A stretch of 42,269 bases of DNA from Mycobacterium sp. UM_CSW. GTDB taxonomy: Bacteria > Actinomycetota > Actinomycetes > Mycobacteriales > Mycobacteriaceae. The position numbers and the translations under genes were made by a program. The notes under the pieces were generated by a model. The model was given only the letters and a program-made list of their open reading frames with translations, had not been told where the DNA came from and did no database searches. The stretch is from positions 1 to 42,269 of the forward strand of contig NZ_AUWQ01000030.1 of the NCBI RefSeq assembly GCF_000455205.1, in the 5' to 3' direction. Shown here piece after piece: positions 41,593-42,269 of this stretch (position 1 is its first letter; every line of letters starts with the position of its first letter).

Positions 41593-42269
41593 ATGTCGTT
41601 CGTAATCGCCGCACCGGAGACGCTGGCGTCGGCCGCAGCGGATTTGGCCGGTATCGGTTCGGCGCTCGGCGCGGCCCGCGCGGCTGCCCTCTCGACGACG
41701 GGGGTGCTGCCCGCGGCGGCCGATGAGGTGTCCGCGGCCCTCGCGGCGCTGTTCTCCGCCCACGGCCAGTACTTCCAGGGACTCGGCGCGCAGGCGGCGG
41801 CGTTTCACGACCAGTTCACGCAGACCTTGCGGGGGGCGGCCTCGGGCTATGCGGCGGCCGAGGCGGCGAATGTTTCGCCGTTGCAAGCCGTTTGGCAAGA
41901 CGTGCGAGGCGCGATCAACTCGCCCACCGAGTTGTTGCTGGGGACCCCGTTGATCGGCAATGGCACCAATGGGGCGCCGGGGACCGGGCAGCCCGGCGGG
42001 CCGGGCGGGCTCTTATGGGGCAACGGGGGCAACGGCGGGTCTGGCCTGCCGGGGCAACCCGGGGGCCGAGGCGGCAACGCCGGGTTGCTCGGCAACGGCG
42101 GGGCCGGCGGTGCCGGTGGGGCCGGCGCAACCGGCGGCGTCGGAGGCGCGGGCGGCACTGGCGGCGTCCTCTTCGGCAACGGCGGTGTCGGCGGCACCGG
42201 CGGGATGGGCGGGACCGGCGGCACCGGGTTGTCGGGCACCGCCGGCTCTATCAACGGCGGCGACGGCGG
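41593..42269 (+). CDS. PE_PGRS family protein (3' partial)
   Basis: The frame runs off the window after 225 complete codons without a stop. Residues 1-about 97 are a PE domain ([45 protein letters not shown] export motif). Residues about 98-130 are the linker with [15 protein letters not shown], the conserved bridge found before PGRS domains. From there the sequence is Gly-rich with GGxGG/NGGxGG repeats. AGGTGGA lies 6 bases before the ATG. These proteins are exported by ESX-5 and exposed on the cell surface; individual functions vary. Confidence 0.95.
   Translation, partial: MSFVIAAPETLASAAADLAGIGSALGAARAAALSTTGVLPAAADEVSAALAALFSAHGQYFQGLGAQAAAFHDQFTQTLRGAASGYAAAEAANVSPLQAVWQDVRGAINSPTELLLGTPLIGNGTNGAPGTGQPGGPGGLLWGNGGNGGSGLPGQPGGRGGNAGLLGNGGAGGAGGAGATGGVGGAGGTGGVLFGNGGVGGTGGMGGTGGTGLSGTAGSINGGDG

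Noticed and set aside
41950-42269. GGC-rich tandem repeats at the right edge
   Set aside because: They are the PGRS coding repeats of a PE_PGRS gene, not an independent repeat element.

Overview
The window looks like the chromosome of a slow-growing mycobacterium. It is GC-rich and carries a PE_PGRS gene, a second PE protein, three cytochrome P450s, a WS/DGAT wax-ester/triacylglycerol synthase, the mycobacterial envelope protease CaeA/Hip1, and an RNase P RNA of actinobacterial type. The PE_PGRS gene at the right edge points to a PGRS-bearing slow grower (M. kansasii/M. marinum/M. tuberculosis-like clades) rather than a fast grower. Species is not determinable from what I can see.

Layout. 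(1) 1-3689, plus strand: a tightly overlapping housekeeping operon of cobC-like aminotransferase (5' end missing), a Nif3-family protein, a coiled-coil zinc-ribbon protein and a bifunctional RNase HI/histidine phosphatase. From memory this is the M. tuberculosis Rv2231c-Rv2228c block. (2) 3699-32298: about 28.6 kb of accessory DNA lying between that block and rnpB. It holds a TetR regulator; a P450 plus two amidohydrolases (minus-strand operon); a VapBC toxin-antitoxin pair; three paralogous large proteins (zinc ribbon, class III cyclase domain, STAND-type ATPase, TPR-like helical region), interrupted by a small duplicated-motif protein, a PE protein and a second P450; a small membrane protein; a molybdopterin oxidoreductase with an N-terminal membrane domain; an nSTAND1-type NTPase with one transmembrane helix and 14 WD40 repeats; and an ALDH / Zn-ADH / [3Fe-4S] ferredoxin / P450 oxidation module. 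(3) 32405-41485: the conserved block resumes with rnpB, CYTH-CHAD protein, panB, caeA (hip1) and its paralog. Two extra genes are interleaved: a secreted GH5-like glycosidase and a WS/DGAT acyltransferase. (4) 41593-end: the start of a PE_PGRS gene.

How the parts work together. The flanks are ordinary core metabolism: cobamide-type aminotransferase, RNA/DNA-hybrid removal, tRNA maturation, pantothenate synthesis and envelope proteolysis. The middle looks like a genomic island with two themes. One is xenobiotic or lipid oxidation: P450s with their own ferredoxin, dehydrogenases and amidohydrolases. The other is large multidomain signalling/STAND proteins. The most unusual gene is 14925-19526. 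It is one continuous 1533-codon frame that fuses a cyclase-STAND-TPR protein to a complete ABC1/UbiB-type atypical kinase, and its end overlaps the start of the third paralog. All three cyclase domains keep the metal-binding Asp pair and the purine-selecting Lys/Thr, but have Gly where class III cyclases carry the transition-state Asn. They may therefore be nucleotide-binding sensors or poor cyclases.

No tRNA, rRNA, CRISPR array, insertion sequence or phage integrase was recognised. No gap between genes exceeds about 215 bases. The larger gaps (24496-24708, 39701-39901, 14754-14924, 35594-35726) are covered in the entries around them.
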